Part shown: piece after piece, positions 8,279-16,483 of the stretch
Numbering within the stretch: the first letter of the stretch is position 1
How the letters are laid out: every line of letters begins with the position of its first letter
Assembly (NCBI GenBank): GCA_023666265.1
Contig: JAMPCH010000002.1
Span: 35,105 to 99,104, forward strand
Direction of reading: 5' to 3'
DNA length: 64,000 nucleotides
DNA from: Roseburia sp.
GTDB taxonomy: Bacteria > Bacillota > Clostridia > Oscillospirales > Ruminococcaceae
Position numbers and translations under genes: made by a program
The notes under the pieces: model-generated
What the model saw: the letters and a program-made list of their open reading frames with translations, nothing else
Databases searched by the model: none
What the model was told of the DNA's origin: nothing

Positions 8279-8439
8279 GAACATGTCTTCACAAGATATT
8301 GCACGCGTCTTTTCGGCAAATTTTGCCGACGACTTCGTCAGAAACCCTTGAAATACATCAAGTATTCCTGCGGATTTTCTCCTCGACCTCGACAAAATTT
8401 GTCCAAAAATCCACGTACAAATCTTATGAAGACAAGTTC
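8279..8439. mobile_element. MITE-like extended palindrome without coding capacity
   Basis: About 160 bp with outer inverted arms of 26 bp (GAACATGTCTTCACAAGAT... and ...ATCTTATGAAGACAAGTTC) matching at about 22 positions. Inner segments also pair imperfectly (GCAAATTTTG / CAAAATTTGT). It fills the gap between the methyltransferase promoter and the penicillin-binding protein gene. Small size, terminal inverted repeats and lack of genes fit a MITE; no target duplication was identified. Confidence 0.5.
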
Positions 8440-8485
8440 TAAAAATAAACGGCTTTAAAGTCGAGTTTTACTCGTATCTCTCCGC

Positions 8486-10939
8486 TTAGCGGAAGATCGG
8501 AAGCTCGGCCTCGTCATGCTCCGCCCAGTACGTCCCGTCGTGCTTGGAGTCACAGCTCGCGGGGATATTCGACGCGCGGTAATAGCCGATCGTCGTCTGA
8601 GGGCATTGCGACGTGGCGAGTAAGCCCGTCTCGTTACAATAGCTCAGCGTAAGGGTCGAGCTGTCGGGCGTAAAGCTTTGCTCGGTCTCGGTGTCGACCA
8701 TCTCGACCATAATGTCGTGCCACGCCATCGCGAGCGTCCGATAGCCGTCGGTCTTTTTGATCTCGTGGTTATCGTCATAGGCGAGCCGATAACAGGCGAC
8801 ATAGCGCGGCGTAAGCCCCGCAAAAAGGAGGTTTGACCAGTCGTTCGCCGTACCCGTCTTACCGACGACCTCAACGCTCCCGAGCTTGGCGTTTTTCCCC
8901 GTCCCATATTCGTCCTGGATGACCTTTAGCATCATACGATTGGTGATCCACGCGCTGTCCTCGGCGATCGCGCGTTTCCCCGTCGTGTCCTGTTCGAGGA
9001 CGGTCTTACCGTTACTGTCAACGACCTTTGAGTAAAAATAGGGCTTATAATACATCCCGCCGTTCCCCATGATCTGATACGCGGCGGTGAGCTCGACGAG
9101 CGTCGCCCCGTCCGTAAGTCCGCCCGTGGCGAGCGGCGAATACGCGACGTCATTCACACTGTCGAGGTGAGAAAAGCCAAGCTGGTGGACGAGCTGGTTA
9201 AACGAATTCGTCAGCCCGACCTTTTGCATGGTACGCGCGGCGATCGTATTCATCGACTGTTGGATCGCGTACCACGTCGGGTAATAATTCCCCGTACCAA
9301 AGCCCGCCTGTTCGTAGTTATGCGGCCAGCGGACGGTATCCGTCTCCTCGTCATAGCCCGCCGAAGCGTCATGACTCCCCTCGCCCGCGTAAGCGGCGGG
9401 GATCCGCCCGGAGGAATCCTTTTGCATGGTCGAATAGGTGATCAGATCCATATCGATCGCGAGCGAATAATTCCCGATCGGCTTAATGGTCGAGCCGATC
9501 GCGCTCACCGCTTGAGTCGCGCGGTTAAAGCAGTTATCGCCCGGCTTTTCGCCGAAGCCCCCCGCGACCGCGAGGACGTTCCCACGATAGTCCATGATGA
9601 CGAAAGCGCCCTGTAAAAGGTTCTTACTGTCGGCGGGGAGGGTCGCGTCATAAGCGGTCAGGAAGGTATAGGGGTCGCGCGCCTTCGCCTCGAGCTTATC
9701 CTGCATCTCCATATCCATATTTAAATAGGCGGTATAGCCCCCGCTACTGAATTTCTCACGCGCGGCGGAGTAGGAAATATCAAACAAATCGGCGAAGTCG
9801 TTAATGATCTGATTGAGCGCCGCGTCGACGTACCAGTTCTGAGAGACGGTATAGTCGCCGTTCCATTGATACGCGCTCGACGAAGCCTCGCCGAGGATCT
9901 CATCCCACGAAACGTTTTCGTAATAGAGATCCTCCTCGCTCTCGTCCTCATAGATCCCGTAATACTCGTTATAGCGCTCGTCGACATAGCCGTAATAATC
10001 GCCCTTTACGGGTCGGCGAAAGCGAACCTGTTCCTCATACGCCTCCTCATATTCGCGGGTCGAGATATAGCCGTTTTTATACATCTGATCGAGGGCGTAG
10101 GTCTGACGGATCCGCGACTGTCTTAAATTGGCGTAGGGGTTATAATTCGAGGGCGAGCGGACGAGCCCCGCTAAGATCGCCGCCTCGGCGATCGTGAGAT
10201 CCTTTACGTCCTTCCCAAAATATTGATACGCCGCCGAGCCGATCCCACAGGACGTACCGCCGAAGCTGATCCGATTTAAATAGCTCTCGAGGATGTCGTA
10301 TTTCGTATACTTATTCTCGAGCGAGAGAGCGCGAAAGATCTCGCGGAGCTTACGCCCGATCGTCGTCTCTTTATCCTGTGTAATATCGCGGACGAGCTGT
10401 TGGGTGATCGTCGAGCCGCCCTCCGTCCCGCTGTCAAAGACCGCCTTGACCGTGACGCTCAAGGTACGCTTCCAGTCTACGCCGTCATGCTCAAAAAAGC
10501 GCTCATCCTCGACCGAGATAAACGCGTCGAGTACGTGCTGGGGGATATCCTCGATGTCCGTCCAGACGCGATCCTCCTTGTCGCTGCTGACCTGCTTAAC
10601 GAGGACGTCCTCGCCGTCGGCATTCGTCGCGTAGAGGAAGCTCGAGTAGGAGAGCTCGACGTCTCTCAGGTCGACGTCAAAGCTGCTCTCCGCGAACTGC
10701 ATCACATAGACGGCGAGCGCCGTCACCACGATACAAAGCGTAATGATCAGGATCAAGATCATACAAAGGATCGCCGTCCCCGCCGCCGAAAGTACCGCGC
10801 CGATCCGCTGGAGCGGGGTCGGCTTATGGAGGAGCGAACCCTTATCGGCGGACTTCGCCCGCTTTTGGGTCGGCTCGTTATAATCCTCGTCCTTGATCCT
10901 TACGCGGCGGATCTTTTTTTCGTTCTTTTCCTTACTCAT
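8486..10939 (-). CDS. Class A penicillin-binding protein (transglycosylase/transpeptidase)
   Basis: Bifunctional peptidoglycan synthase of 817 residues. Order: basic cytoplasmic tail, one membrane helix (about 50-75), GT51 transglycosylase domain (VSVEDERFFEHDGVDWKR with catalytic Glu, then EGGSTITQQLVRDI), a tyrosine/acid-rich linker near 310-350, and a transpeptidase domain with SxxK (GSTIKPIG), SxN (QSMNTIA) and KTG (VVGKTGTAND). No PASTA domains are seen. It resembles PBP1A/PonA. Own promoter at 11006-11034. Confidence 0.95.
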   Translation of the reverse strand: MSKEKNEKKIRRVRIKDEDYNEPTQKRAKSADKGSLLHKPTPLQRIGAVLSAAGTAILCMILILIITLCIVVTALAVYVMQFAESSFDVDLRDVELSYSSFLYATNADGEDVLVKQVSSDKEDRVWTDIEDIPQHVLDAFISVEDERFFEHDGVDWKRTLSVTVKAVFDSGTEGGSTITQQLVRDITQDKETTIGRKLREIFRALSLENKYTKYDILESYLNRISFGGTSCGIGSAAYQYFGKDVKDLTIAEAAILAGLVRSPSNYNPYANLRQSRIRQTYALDQMYKNGYISTREYEEAYEEQVRFRRPVKGDYYGYVDERYNEYYGIYEDESEEDLYYENVSWDEILGEASSSAYQWNGDYTVSQNWYVDAALNQIINDFADLFDISYSAAREKFSSGGYTAYLNMDMEMQDKLEAKARDPYTFLTAYDATLPADSKNLLQGAFVIMDYRGNVLAVAGGFGEKPGDNCFNRATQAVSAIGSTIKPIGNYSLAIDMDLITYSTMQKDSSGRIPAAYAGEGSHDASAGYDEETDTVRWPHNYEQAGFGTGNYYPTWYAIQQSMNTIAARTMQKVGLTNSFNQLVHQLGFSHLDSVNDVAYSPLATGGLTDGATLVELTAAYQIMGNGGMYYKPYFYSKVVDSNGKTVLEQDTTGKRAIAEDSAWITNRMMLKVIQDEYGTGKNAKLGSVEVVGKTGTANDWSNLLFAGLTPRYVACYRLAYDDNHEIKKTDGYRTLAMAWHDIMVEMVDTETEQSFTPDSSTLTLSYCNETGLLATSQCPQTTIGYYRASNIPASCDSKHDGTYWAEHDEAELPIFR

Positions 10940-11005
10940 ATCAAAATCCCTCTTATCAAGCCCAAAACTGCCAAAACTCCGCTTGTCGGAGTGATATACG
11001 AATAT

Positions 11006-11034
11006 ATTATACCATATTTTTTTTTAAATGTTAA
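11006..11034 (-). promoter_or_regulatory. Promoter of the penicillin-binding protein gene
   Basis: Minus strand TTAACA (11029-11034), 17-bp A-rich spacer, TATAAT (11006-11011). Confidence 0.75.
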
Positions 11035-11075
11035 TACCTTCGCCGAAATTTTCACAAAGATTTTTTTGAAGGGTT

Positions 11076-11117
11076 AAAATCGCCGCTTACGGAGACCTTC
11101 CGTAAGCGGCGGTTTTG
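11076..11117. terminator. Terminator after the broken secreted-protein gene
   Basis: A 14-bp stem (CGCCGCTTACGGA / TCCGTAAGCGGCG) flanked by AAAA on one side and TTTT on the other. Confidence 0.85.
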
Positions 11118-11118
11118 T

Positions 11119-11173
11119 TTTTTTGTTTGGGGAAGGAGCGGGGGCGGCAGGTCGCCGCTCCTTCTCCGGGGAA
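11119..11173. repeat. Dispersed palindromic repeat downstream of the broken gene
   Basis: GTTTGGGGAAGGAGCGG opens and CCGCTCCTTCTCCGGGGAAAC closes a near-perfect palindrome of the recurrent family. Confidence 0.55.
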
Positions 11174-11177
11174 ACGG

Positions 11178-12326
11178 TCAATTCGCGGCTTTGGCTTTTT
11201 TGACCGTGACCTTGATCGAGCGCTTTTTCCCGGAAACAAGCTCTTTTATGACGATCGAGGTCTTTCCGACGGATTTGGGAGAGATCGTAAAGCAATAGAC
11301 GCTCTTGTAATTATCGTCCTTAATGCTTTTAAGCTCTTTTTGGAGCGCCGAAAGCTCCGACCGAAGCTTCTCTATCTCCGCGTTAAGCGCCGTTTTCGCG
11401 TCCTCGTCCGCTTCCTTCAGCTCGTTCTCCTTGTTTAGGATCGTTTCTTCCTTCGCGTCGATCGCGCGCTCTATTTCGCTCGATTTCAATTCGTAATAAC
11501 TCGATTTCATTGGCGCTAAAGCGCCGTATTCCCAGTTATACCAAATTTTATCATAATGTTCTACCTCATCAAGCTCAACAACAGCGCCGTCGTAAGAGCC
11601 TTCGATCATATACTGAAAGCAATCGGGGCTTATCTTAGGGTCAGCCAAACAGACGGTGACCGGGTCGTCCCCCACCGTAAACGTTAGACCCTTATCGCTT
11701 TTCGCTAAGGTCGGGAAAACATAGCCGCCGTCGAACGCACCCCAAGAAAGCTTGGAAACGTCGGTCGTATAGGTGATCCCGGAGGGCGCGATCCCTACAC
11801 TTACCTCCGCCATTACGGGGTCGATCCCGTATGTTTCTCCGAGACCGCCGTCCCCGCTCCAAACGAGCTTTTTATCGATGACCTCATAGACCTAGACGCT
11901 AACGCTTCCCGCCCTTTTCTTCGCGGTAACGGTGACCTTCCCGCTGTTGTCGATCCGCGCGGTCGCTATGTCCTTTACGCTCCGCGTGACGGACTGACTG
12001 ACCTTCCCGTCCGAAAAGAGCTTCGCGAAATCGTCGCAACCTTGAACCTCCTCGGGTAAGACCGCGACATACAGCTTAGAACCGAGCATTTTCCCGACGA
12101 ACTGAAAGATCGCCGATTTATAATAGCCCCGATAGCTCCCGTCCGAGAGCTTTGTATCTTTCCCGTTTACACAGGTCTCGCCCCTCGACAGCTGAACCAA
12201 CTCGGAACAGAAAGCCGTTGTTCCCCCTGTCCCGGTCTGTTCCTCCGCGTAAGCGGGGATCGTCCCGCTCAAAAGCATGACCGCCGCAAGCAGACCCGAC
12301 ATCAATTTTTTAATGACCGTTCTCAT
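11178..12326 (-). pseudogene. Secreted protein gene interrupted by an in-frame TAG
   Basis: One continuous frame of about 382 codons is cut by TAG at 11892-11894 (codon 145). The first part has a signal peptide (MRTVIKKLMSGLLAAVMLLS..., likely cleaved after AYA) and a beta-rich segment ending KVTVTAKKRAGSVSV. The reading frame resumes directly with VYEVIDKKLVWSGD and runs to 11178, with a coiled coil (about 275-330, KEETILNKENELKEAD...) and a final Ig-like segment (GKTSIVIKELVSGKKR). The fold looks like bacterial Ig-like (BIG2-type) surface modules. Other genes here end in TAG normally, so recoding is unlikely; mutation or sequencing error is the simple reading. Confidence 0.75.
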
Positions 12327-12385
12327 TTTCGTTCCTCCTTGAACTTGATTTTTCCGACTGTGAGCCGGATTTTTCTTTTTTTCCC

Positions 12386-12414
12386 ATTATATCACAATAT
12401 TTTTCTTATGTCAA
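12386..12414 (-). promoter_or_regulatory. Promoter of the interrupted secreted-protein gene
   Basis: Minus strand TTGACA (12409-12414), 17-bp spacer, TATAAT (12386-12391); an AAGGAGGAA site precedes the ATG. Confidence 0.85.
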
Positions 12415-12483
12415 GTAATATTTTCAACTTATAGCAGGTTTATTTTTCGGGACAATGTGATACCATAAGAGGGGGGTGGTCGT

Positions 12484-12825
12484 ATGTACGTGGATTATAA
12501 GGAGCTCGGCGCAAGGATCGCCGCGCGGCGGCGCGAGCTCGGGCTGAAGCAATATCAGGTCAGCGAGCGGGCGGGGCTTTCCGATAAATATATCTCCTGT
12601 ATCGAGACGGCGCGGTCGATCCCGAGTATCGACGTATTGATGCGGATCTGTGACGCGCTCGAAACCACGCCCGACCTGCTCCTCCTCGGGGCGGTCGGCG
12701 AAAAGGACGACGATACCCTCGAGCGGCAGACGCTTCGGAAGCTCGGAAGGCTCGACCCGCCCGCGCGGCGGCTCGCGCTCGAGAACCTCGAGCGGTTCAT
12801 TCAGTATGAGGCGGATCGGAAGTAG
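12484..12825 (+). CDS. XRE-family helix-turn-helix regulator
   Basis: 113-residue DNA-binding protein. Residues 5-65 form the Cro/C1-type HTH (LGARIAARRRELGLKQYQVS..., recognition helix region SDKYISCIETARSIPS). The C-terminal half is a short helical tail without an enzymatic domain. The start follows a G-rich site (GAGGGGGGTGG). It is divergent from the interrupted secreted-protein gene and lies just upstream of the bile salt hydrolase, whose promoter overlaps the end of this gene, so control of either neighbour is plausible. Confidence 0.88.
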   Translation: MYVDYKELGARIAARRRELGLKQYQVSERAGLSDKYISCIETARSIPSIDVLMRICDALETTPDLLLLGAVGEKDDDTLERQTLRKLGRLDPPARRLALENLERFIQYEADRK

Positions 12826-12828
12826 GGC

Positions 12829-12857
12829 TTGACAAAGCTTTACGGTTATGTTAGTAT
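12829..12857 (+). promoter_or_regulatory. Promoter of the bile salt hydrolase gene
   Basis: TTGACA (12829-12834), 17-bp spacer, TAGTAT (12852-12857). It begins 4 bp after the stop codon of the XRE gene. Confidence 0.8.
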
Positions 12858-12867
12858 GAAAGAAACA

Positions 12868-12922
12868 CAGGTGGGAAAGGCGCAGAAGCGCCGCTCCGGC
12901 GCACGCCTTCTCAAAAAAATAA
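12868..12922. repeat. Dispersed palindromic repeat in the bile salt hydrolase leader
   Basis: GGTGGGAAAGGCGCAGAAGC opens and GGCGCACGCCTTCTCAAAAA closes the element; A-rich DNA and the ribosome binding site follow. Confidence 0.55.
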
Positions 12923-12945
12923 AAACAAAAAAGGAGAGATCGAAT

Positions 12946-13920
12946 ATGTGTACGGCGGCAACGTATCGGACAAAGGACTTTTATTTCGGGAGGACGCTCG
13001 ATTACGAGTTTTCCTACGGCGACAGCGTCGTGGTCATGCCGCGGCGCTATCCGCTCGAATTTCGGAGCATGGGGCGGCTCGACAGCCATTTCGCGCTCGT
13101 CGGTATGGCGCACGTCGCGGACGGCTATCCGCTTTTTTACGACGCGATCAACGAAAAGGGGCTCGGTATGGCGGGCTTAAACTTCGTCGGGAACGCCGTC
13201 TACGCCGAAAAAACGCCCGGGCGGGACAACGTGTGTCAATTCGAGTTTATCGCGTGGATCTTGTCTCAATGCGGCTCGCTCGGCGAGGCGCGGGCGCTCC
13301 TCGAGCGGATCAACCTCGACCGCGAGCCTTTCAGCGACCGCCTCCCGACCTCTCAGCTCCATTGGATCATCGCGGACAAGAGCGGCGCGATCACGGTCGA
13401 GTCGGTTCGCGAGGGGTTTAAAATTTATGAGAACCCCGTCGGCGTATTGACGAACAATCCGCCGTTCGATATGCAGATGCAAAATCTAAACAATTATATG
13501 AGCCTATCGCCCAAAGACCCCGTTGATACCTTTGGGGAAGGCGTTTCGCTCACCCGCTACAGTCGAGGAATGGGGGCGCTCGGGCTTCCCGGCGACCTCT
13601 CGTCTCAATCGCGCTTCGTCCGCGTCGCTTTTGTGAAGGCGAATTCCCGTTCGGGCGATTCCGAGGAGGAGAGCGTGAGCCAGTTCTTTCATATCCTCGG
13701 CTCGGTCGATCAACAGCGCGGCTGCTGTGAGCTGGACGGCGGGAAATATGAGGTCACGCTCTATACGTCCTGTTGTAACGCCGATAAGGGGATCTATTAT
13801 TACACGACCTATGATAATCATCAGATCACCGCCGTGGATATGCACCGCGAAAACCTCGACGGCGAGGCGCTGATCCGCTATACGCCGATCAGCGGGGAAC
13901 AAATTTGTTATCAGAATTGA
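12946..13920 (+). CDS. bsh: Choloylglycine hydrolase / bile salt hydrolase
   Basis: N-terminal nucleophile hydrolase that removes glycine or taurine from conjugated bile salts. 324 residues, the usual size. ATG at 12946 is correct because the next codon is the catalytic Cys (MCTAATY), exposed after Met removal; AAAGGAGAG lies upstream, and an earlier in-frame ATG would bury the nucleophile. Other active-site residues are visible: FGRTLDYE (R16, D19), GLNF (N79), VLTNNPPFD (N170/N171) and QSRFVRVAF (R223/R226). Penicillin V acylase activity is the main alternative in this family. Own promoter and terminator. The gene fits life in an intestine. Confidence 0.93.
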   Translation: MCTAATYRTKDFYFGRTLDYEFSYGDSVVVMPRRYPLEFRSMGRLDSHFALVGMAHVADGYPLFYDAINEKGLGMAGLNFVGNAVYAEKTPGRDNVCQFEFIAWILSQCGSLGEARALLERINLDREPFSDRLPTSQLHWIIADKSGAITVESVREGFKIYENPVGVLTNNPPFDMQMQNLNNYMSLSPKDPVDTFGEGVSLTRYSRGMGALGLPGDLSSQSRFVRVAFVKANSRSGDSEEESVSQFFHILGSVDQQRGCCELDGGKYEVTLYTSCCNADKGIYYYTTYDNHQITAVDMHRENLDGEALIRYTPISGEQICYQN

Positions 13921-13982
13921 AAGACGGAGAGAAAAATATATTTATGCGGGGACGCTGTCCCGCGATCTTTATATTAAAACAC

Positions 13983-14015
13983 AAAAAGCGGCGGTCACAA
14001 AAACCGCCGCTTTTT
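13983..14015. terminator. Bidirectional terminator between bsh and glgD
   Basis: AAAAAGCGGCGG, 9-nt loop, CCGCCGCTTTTT. Confidence 0.9.
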
Positions 14016-14058
14016 CTTTCTTCGCCGAGGCGAAGTCCTGCCTTAAATAAACTTAAGC

Positions 14059-15186
14059 TCAAACCCCCGCGCCCTTATTGATAAAGACGGGGTAATCGAC
14101 CGTCCCGCCGAGGCTTCGATAATCGCCGACCTTTACATTTTTATCCGCGAGGACGTAATTTAACTCACACTTATCACCGACCTCGGTATCCTGCATTAAA
14201 ATACAGTTCTTTACGACCGAACCCTTCCCGACCTTTACGCCGCGAAACAGCACCGAGTTTTCGACCGTTCCCTCGACGATACAGCCGTCCGCGATCAGGG
14301 TATTTTTAACGGACGCGTCGATGCCGTATTTCGCGGGCGCGCTGTCGCGGATCTTTGTATAGATCGGGTCGTCGGAGTTAAACAGCTCCGCGCGGACGTC
14401 CTTCTCCATGATCTCCATATTCGCGCGGTAATAGGACTGGATACTGTCGATCTGGGCGCAATAGCCCTCGAAGAGGTAGCCGCTCACCTTAAACTCGTGG
14501 AGACGATGCTGTAAAACGTCGACCTCAAAGCTATAAAGATTACGGCTCTCGGACTCGTTGATGACCTTCAGGAGAAATTCCTTGGACATCACGAAAATAT
14601 TCATACTCGTGTCAAATTCGCCGTCGAACTCAGGGCGGATCAAAACGTCATAGACCTCGCCCTTATCGTTAAGCTTTAGGACGGTACGGGTCTTTAACTC
14701 GTCCGCCGTATAAGTATCCCGCTTATAGACGACGGTCAGATCCGCGCCCTGTTCCTCGTGAAAGTCGACGACCTTTTTATAGTCGATATTCGCGACGCAG
14801 TCACAGTCGGTCATCAGAACGTAATCCGCGAGCGAGGTCTGGATAAACCGCTTCGCGCCGGAGAGCGCCTCGAGCCGCCCGCGATACTGACCGCCGTTCC
14901 CGAAGTTACTGTACGGCGAGAGGAAGTGTAACCCGCCCGTCTTACGGGAGAGATCCCATTCGTCGCCCGAGGCGATATGGTCGAGGAGGGACTGATAATT
15001 CGCCTTCGTGACAACGCCGACGTTGGAGATCCCCGAGTTGACCATATTCGAGAGCGGGAAGTCGATCAGACGGTAGCGCGCCCCGAAGGGAACCGAAGCC
15101 ATCGCGCGGTTCTTTGTAAGATCGTTTACGGTCATGTCGTGCATATTCGCGAAGATCAGACCGAGTACGTTAGACATATTAGCCAT
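14059..15186 (-). CDS. glgD: Glucose-1-phosphate adenylyltransferase, GlgD subunit
   Basis: Second subunit of the ADP-glucose pyrophosphorylase of Firmicutes, which needs GlgC for full activity. 375 residues: nucleotidyltransferase domain (1-about 250) followed by a left-handed beta-helix with hexapeptide repeats (NTLIADGCIVEGTVENSV). The GGxGxRL nucleotide-binding loop of GlgC is absent (here IFANMHDMTVNDLTKNRAMA), as expected for the regulatory GlgD type. Last gene of the glgB-glgC-glgD operon, 24 bp after glgC. Confidence 0.94.
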   Translation of the reverse strand: MANMSNVLGLIFANMHDMTVNDLTKNRAMASVPFGARYRLIDFPLSNMVNSGISNVGVVTKANYQSLLDHIASGDEWDLSRKTGGLHFLSPYSNFGNGGQYRGRLEALSGAKRFIQTSLADYVLMTDCDCVANIDYKKVVDFHEEQGADLTVVYKRDTYTADELKTRTVLKLNDKGEVYDVLIRPEFDGEFDTSMNIFVMSKEFLLKVINESESRNLYSFEVDVLQHRLHEFKVSGYLFEGYCAQIDSIQSYYRANMEIMEKDVRAELFNSDDPIYTKIRDSAPAKYGIDASVKNTLIADGCIVEGTVENSVLFRGVKVGKGSVVKNCILMQDTEVGDKCELNYVLADKNVKVGDYRSLGGTVDYPVFINKGAGV

Positions 15187-15210
15187 TTTTATTCTGTTCC
15201 TTTCTTTTGA

Positions 15211-16416
15211 TTAAAGATCTGCGGAGATCATCGCCTTGGGCGCGATCTTTTGATGATCGGAGACGGTCACGCCGGGTCCTATGACCGCGACGCCCCATTC
15301 GTCCCTGTTCTCGACGTTTTCGGGTCTTTCGCCGAGGTGGACGTCCTCGCCGATCACACAGTCCTCGCCGACGATCGAAAATTCGATCACGGAGCCCTTT
15401 TTGATCACGGTATTCGGCATCACGATACTGTAACGGACGGTCGCGCCCTCCTCGATCGTAACGCCCGCGAAAAGAACGGAGAAGTCAACGTCGCCGTTGA
15501 TCTCACAGCCCTCGGCGACCATCGAATTCTCGATCTTACTGTCCGCGCCGACGTAGTGGGGGGGCATAACGGGGTTTCTCGAATAGATCTTCCACTTCGG
15601 GTCGTAAAGATCAAGCGGGACATTGGGGTCGAGACAGTCCATATTCGCCTCCCAAAGGGAGTCGATCGTCCCGACATCCTTCCAGTACGCATCGAAATGA
15701 TAGGCGACGAGCTTACTTCCCTCGCCGAGCATGGCGGGGATAATGTTCTTCCCGAAATCCTTGGTCGCGCCCTCGTCCTGTTCGTTGGCGATGAGATGAC
15801 GCTTTAAGGTCGACCATGTGAAGATATAAACGCCCATCGAGGCGAGGTTAGACTTCGGCTCCTTCGGCTTCTCGGCGAATTCGGTGATCGTCCCCTCCTC
15901 GTCCGCCGTCATGATCCCGAAGCGGGGCGCTTCCTCCCACGGTACCTCGAGAACGGCGATCGTCGCGTCGGCGTTCTTTTTCTTATGATAGTCGAGCATT
16001 TTTGAGTAATCCATCTTATAGATATGGTCGCCGGAGAGGACAGCCACATATTCGGGGTTATAGCGGTCGATAAAGCTGATATTCTGATAGATCGCGTTCG
16101 CCGTCCCGGTGTACCACGACTTCCCCGACGCGGTCTCATAGGGCGGGAGGACATGTACGCCGCCGTGAACGCGGTCGAGTCCCCAAGGGTGACCGTTCCC
16201 GATATACTCGTTTAAGACGAGCGGCTGATACTGGGTCAGGACACCGACGGTATCGATCCCCGAGTTGACGCAGTTAGAGAGCGGGAAATCGATGATCCGA
16301 TACTTACCGCCGTAAGGAACCGCCGGCTTCGCCATATTCTGGGTCAAGGCGTAAAGACGGCTTCCCTGCCCCCCCGCGAGGAGCATAGCCACGCATTCCT
16401 TTTTTACATGGTTCAT
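15211..16416 (-). CDS. glgC: Glucose-1-phosphate adenylyltransferase, catalytic subunit GlgC
   Basis: Makes ADP-glucose from ATP and glucose-1-phosphate, the first step of glycogen synthesis. 401 residues with [16 protein letters not shown] (nucleotide loop), [31 protein letters not shown] (catalytic Asp) and a C-terminal beta-helix ([20 protein letters not shown]). GGAGGT lies before ATG. Middle gene of the glg operon; glycogen synthase glgA is separate at 44.7 kb. Confidence 0.96.
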   Translation of the reverse strand: MNHVKKECVAMLLAGGQGSRLYALTQNMAKPAVPYGGKYRIIDFPLSNCVNSGIDTVGVLTQYQPLVLNEYIGNGHPWGLDRVHGGVHVLPPYETASGKSWYTGTANAIYQNISFIDRYNPEYVAVLSGDHIYKMDYSKMLDYHKKKNADATIAVLEVPWEEAPRFGIMTADEEGTITEFAEKPKEPKSNLASMGVYIFTWSTLKRHLIANEQDEGATKDFGKNIIPAMLGEGSKLVAYHFDAYWKDVGTIDSLWEANMDCLDPNVPLDLYDPKWKIYSRNPVMPPHYVGADSKIENSMVAEGCEINGDVDFSVLFAGVTIEEGATVRYSIVMPNTVIKKGSVIEFSIVGEDCVIGEDVHLGERPENVENRDEWGVAVIGPGVTVSDHQKIAPKAMISADL

Positions 16417-16483
16417 AATCTTTGACCTCCGTATTGATTAAATTTAGGGCTACACCGTCCGAACCCATGGGCGGCGCAGGCTC

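Noticed and set aside
11892..11894. Pyrrolysine or stop-codon read-through at the in-frame TAG
   Set aside because: Several normal genes here (for example the XRE regulator, dtd and the PhzF gene) end in TAG, and nothing suggests a recoding element.
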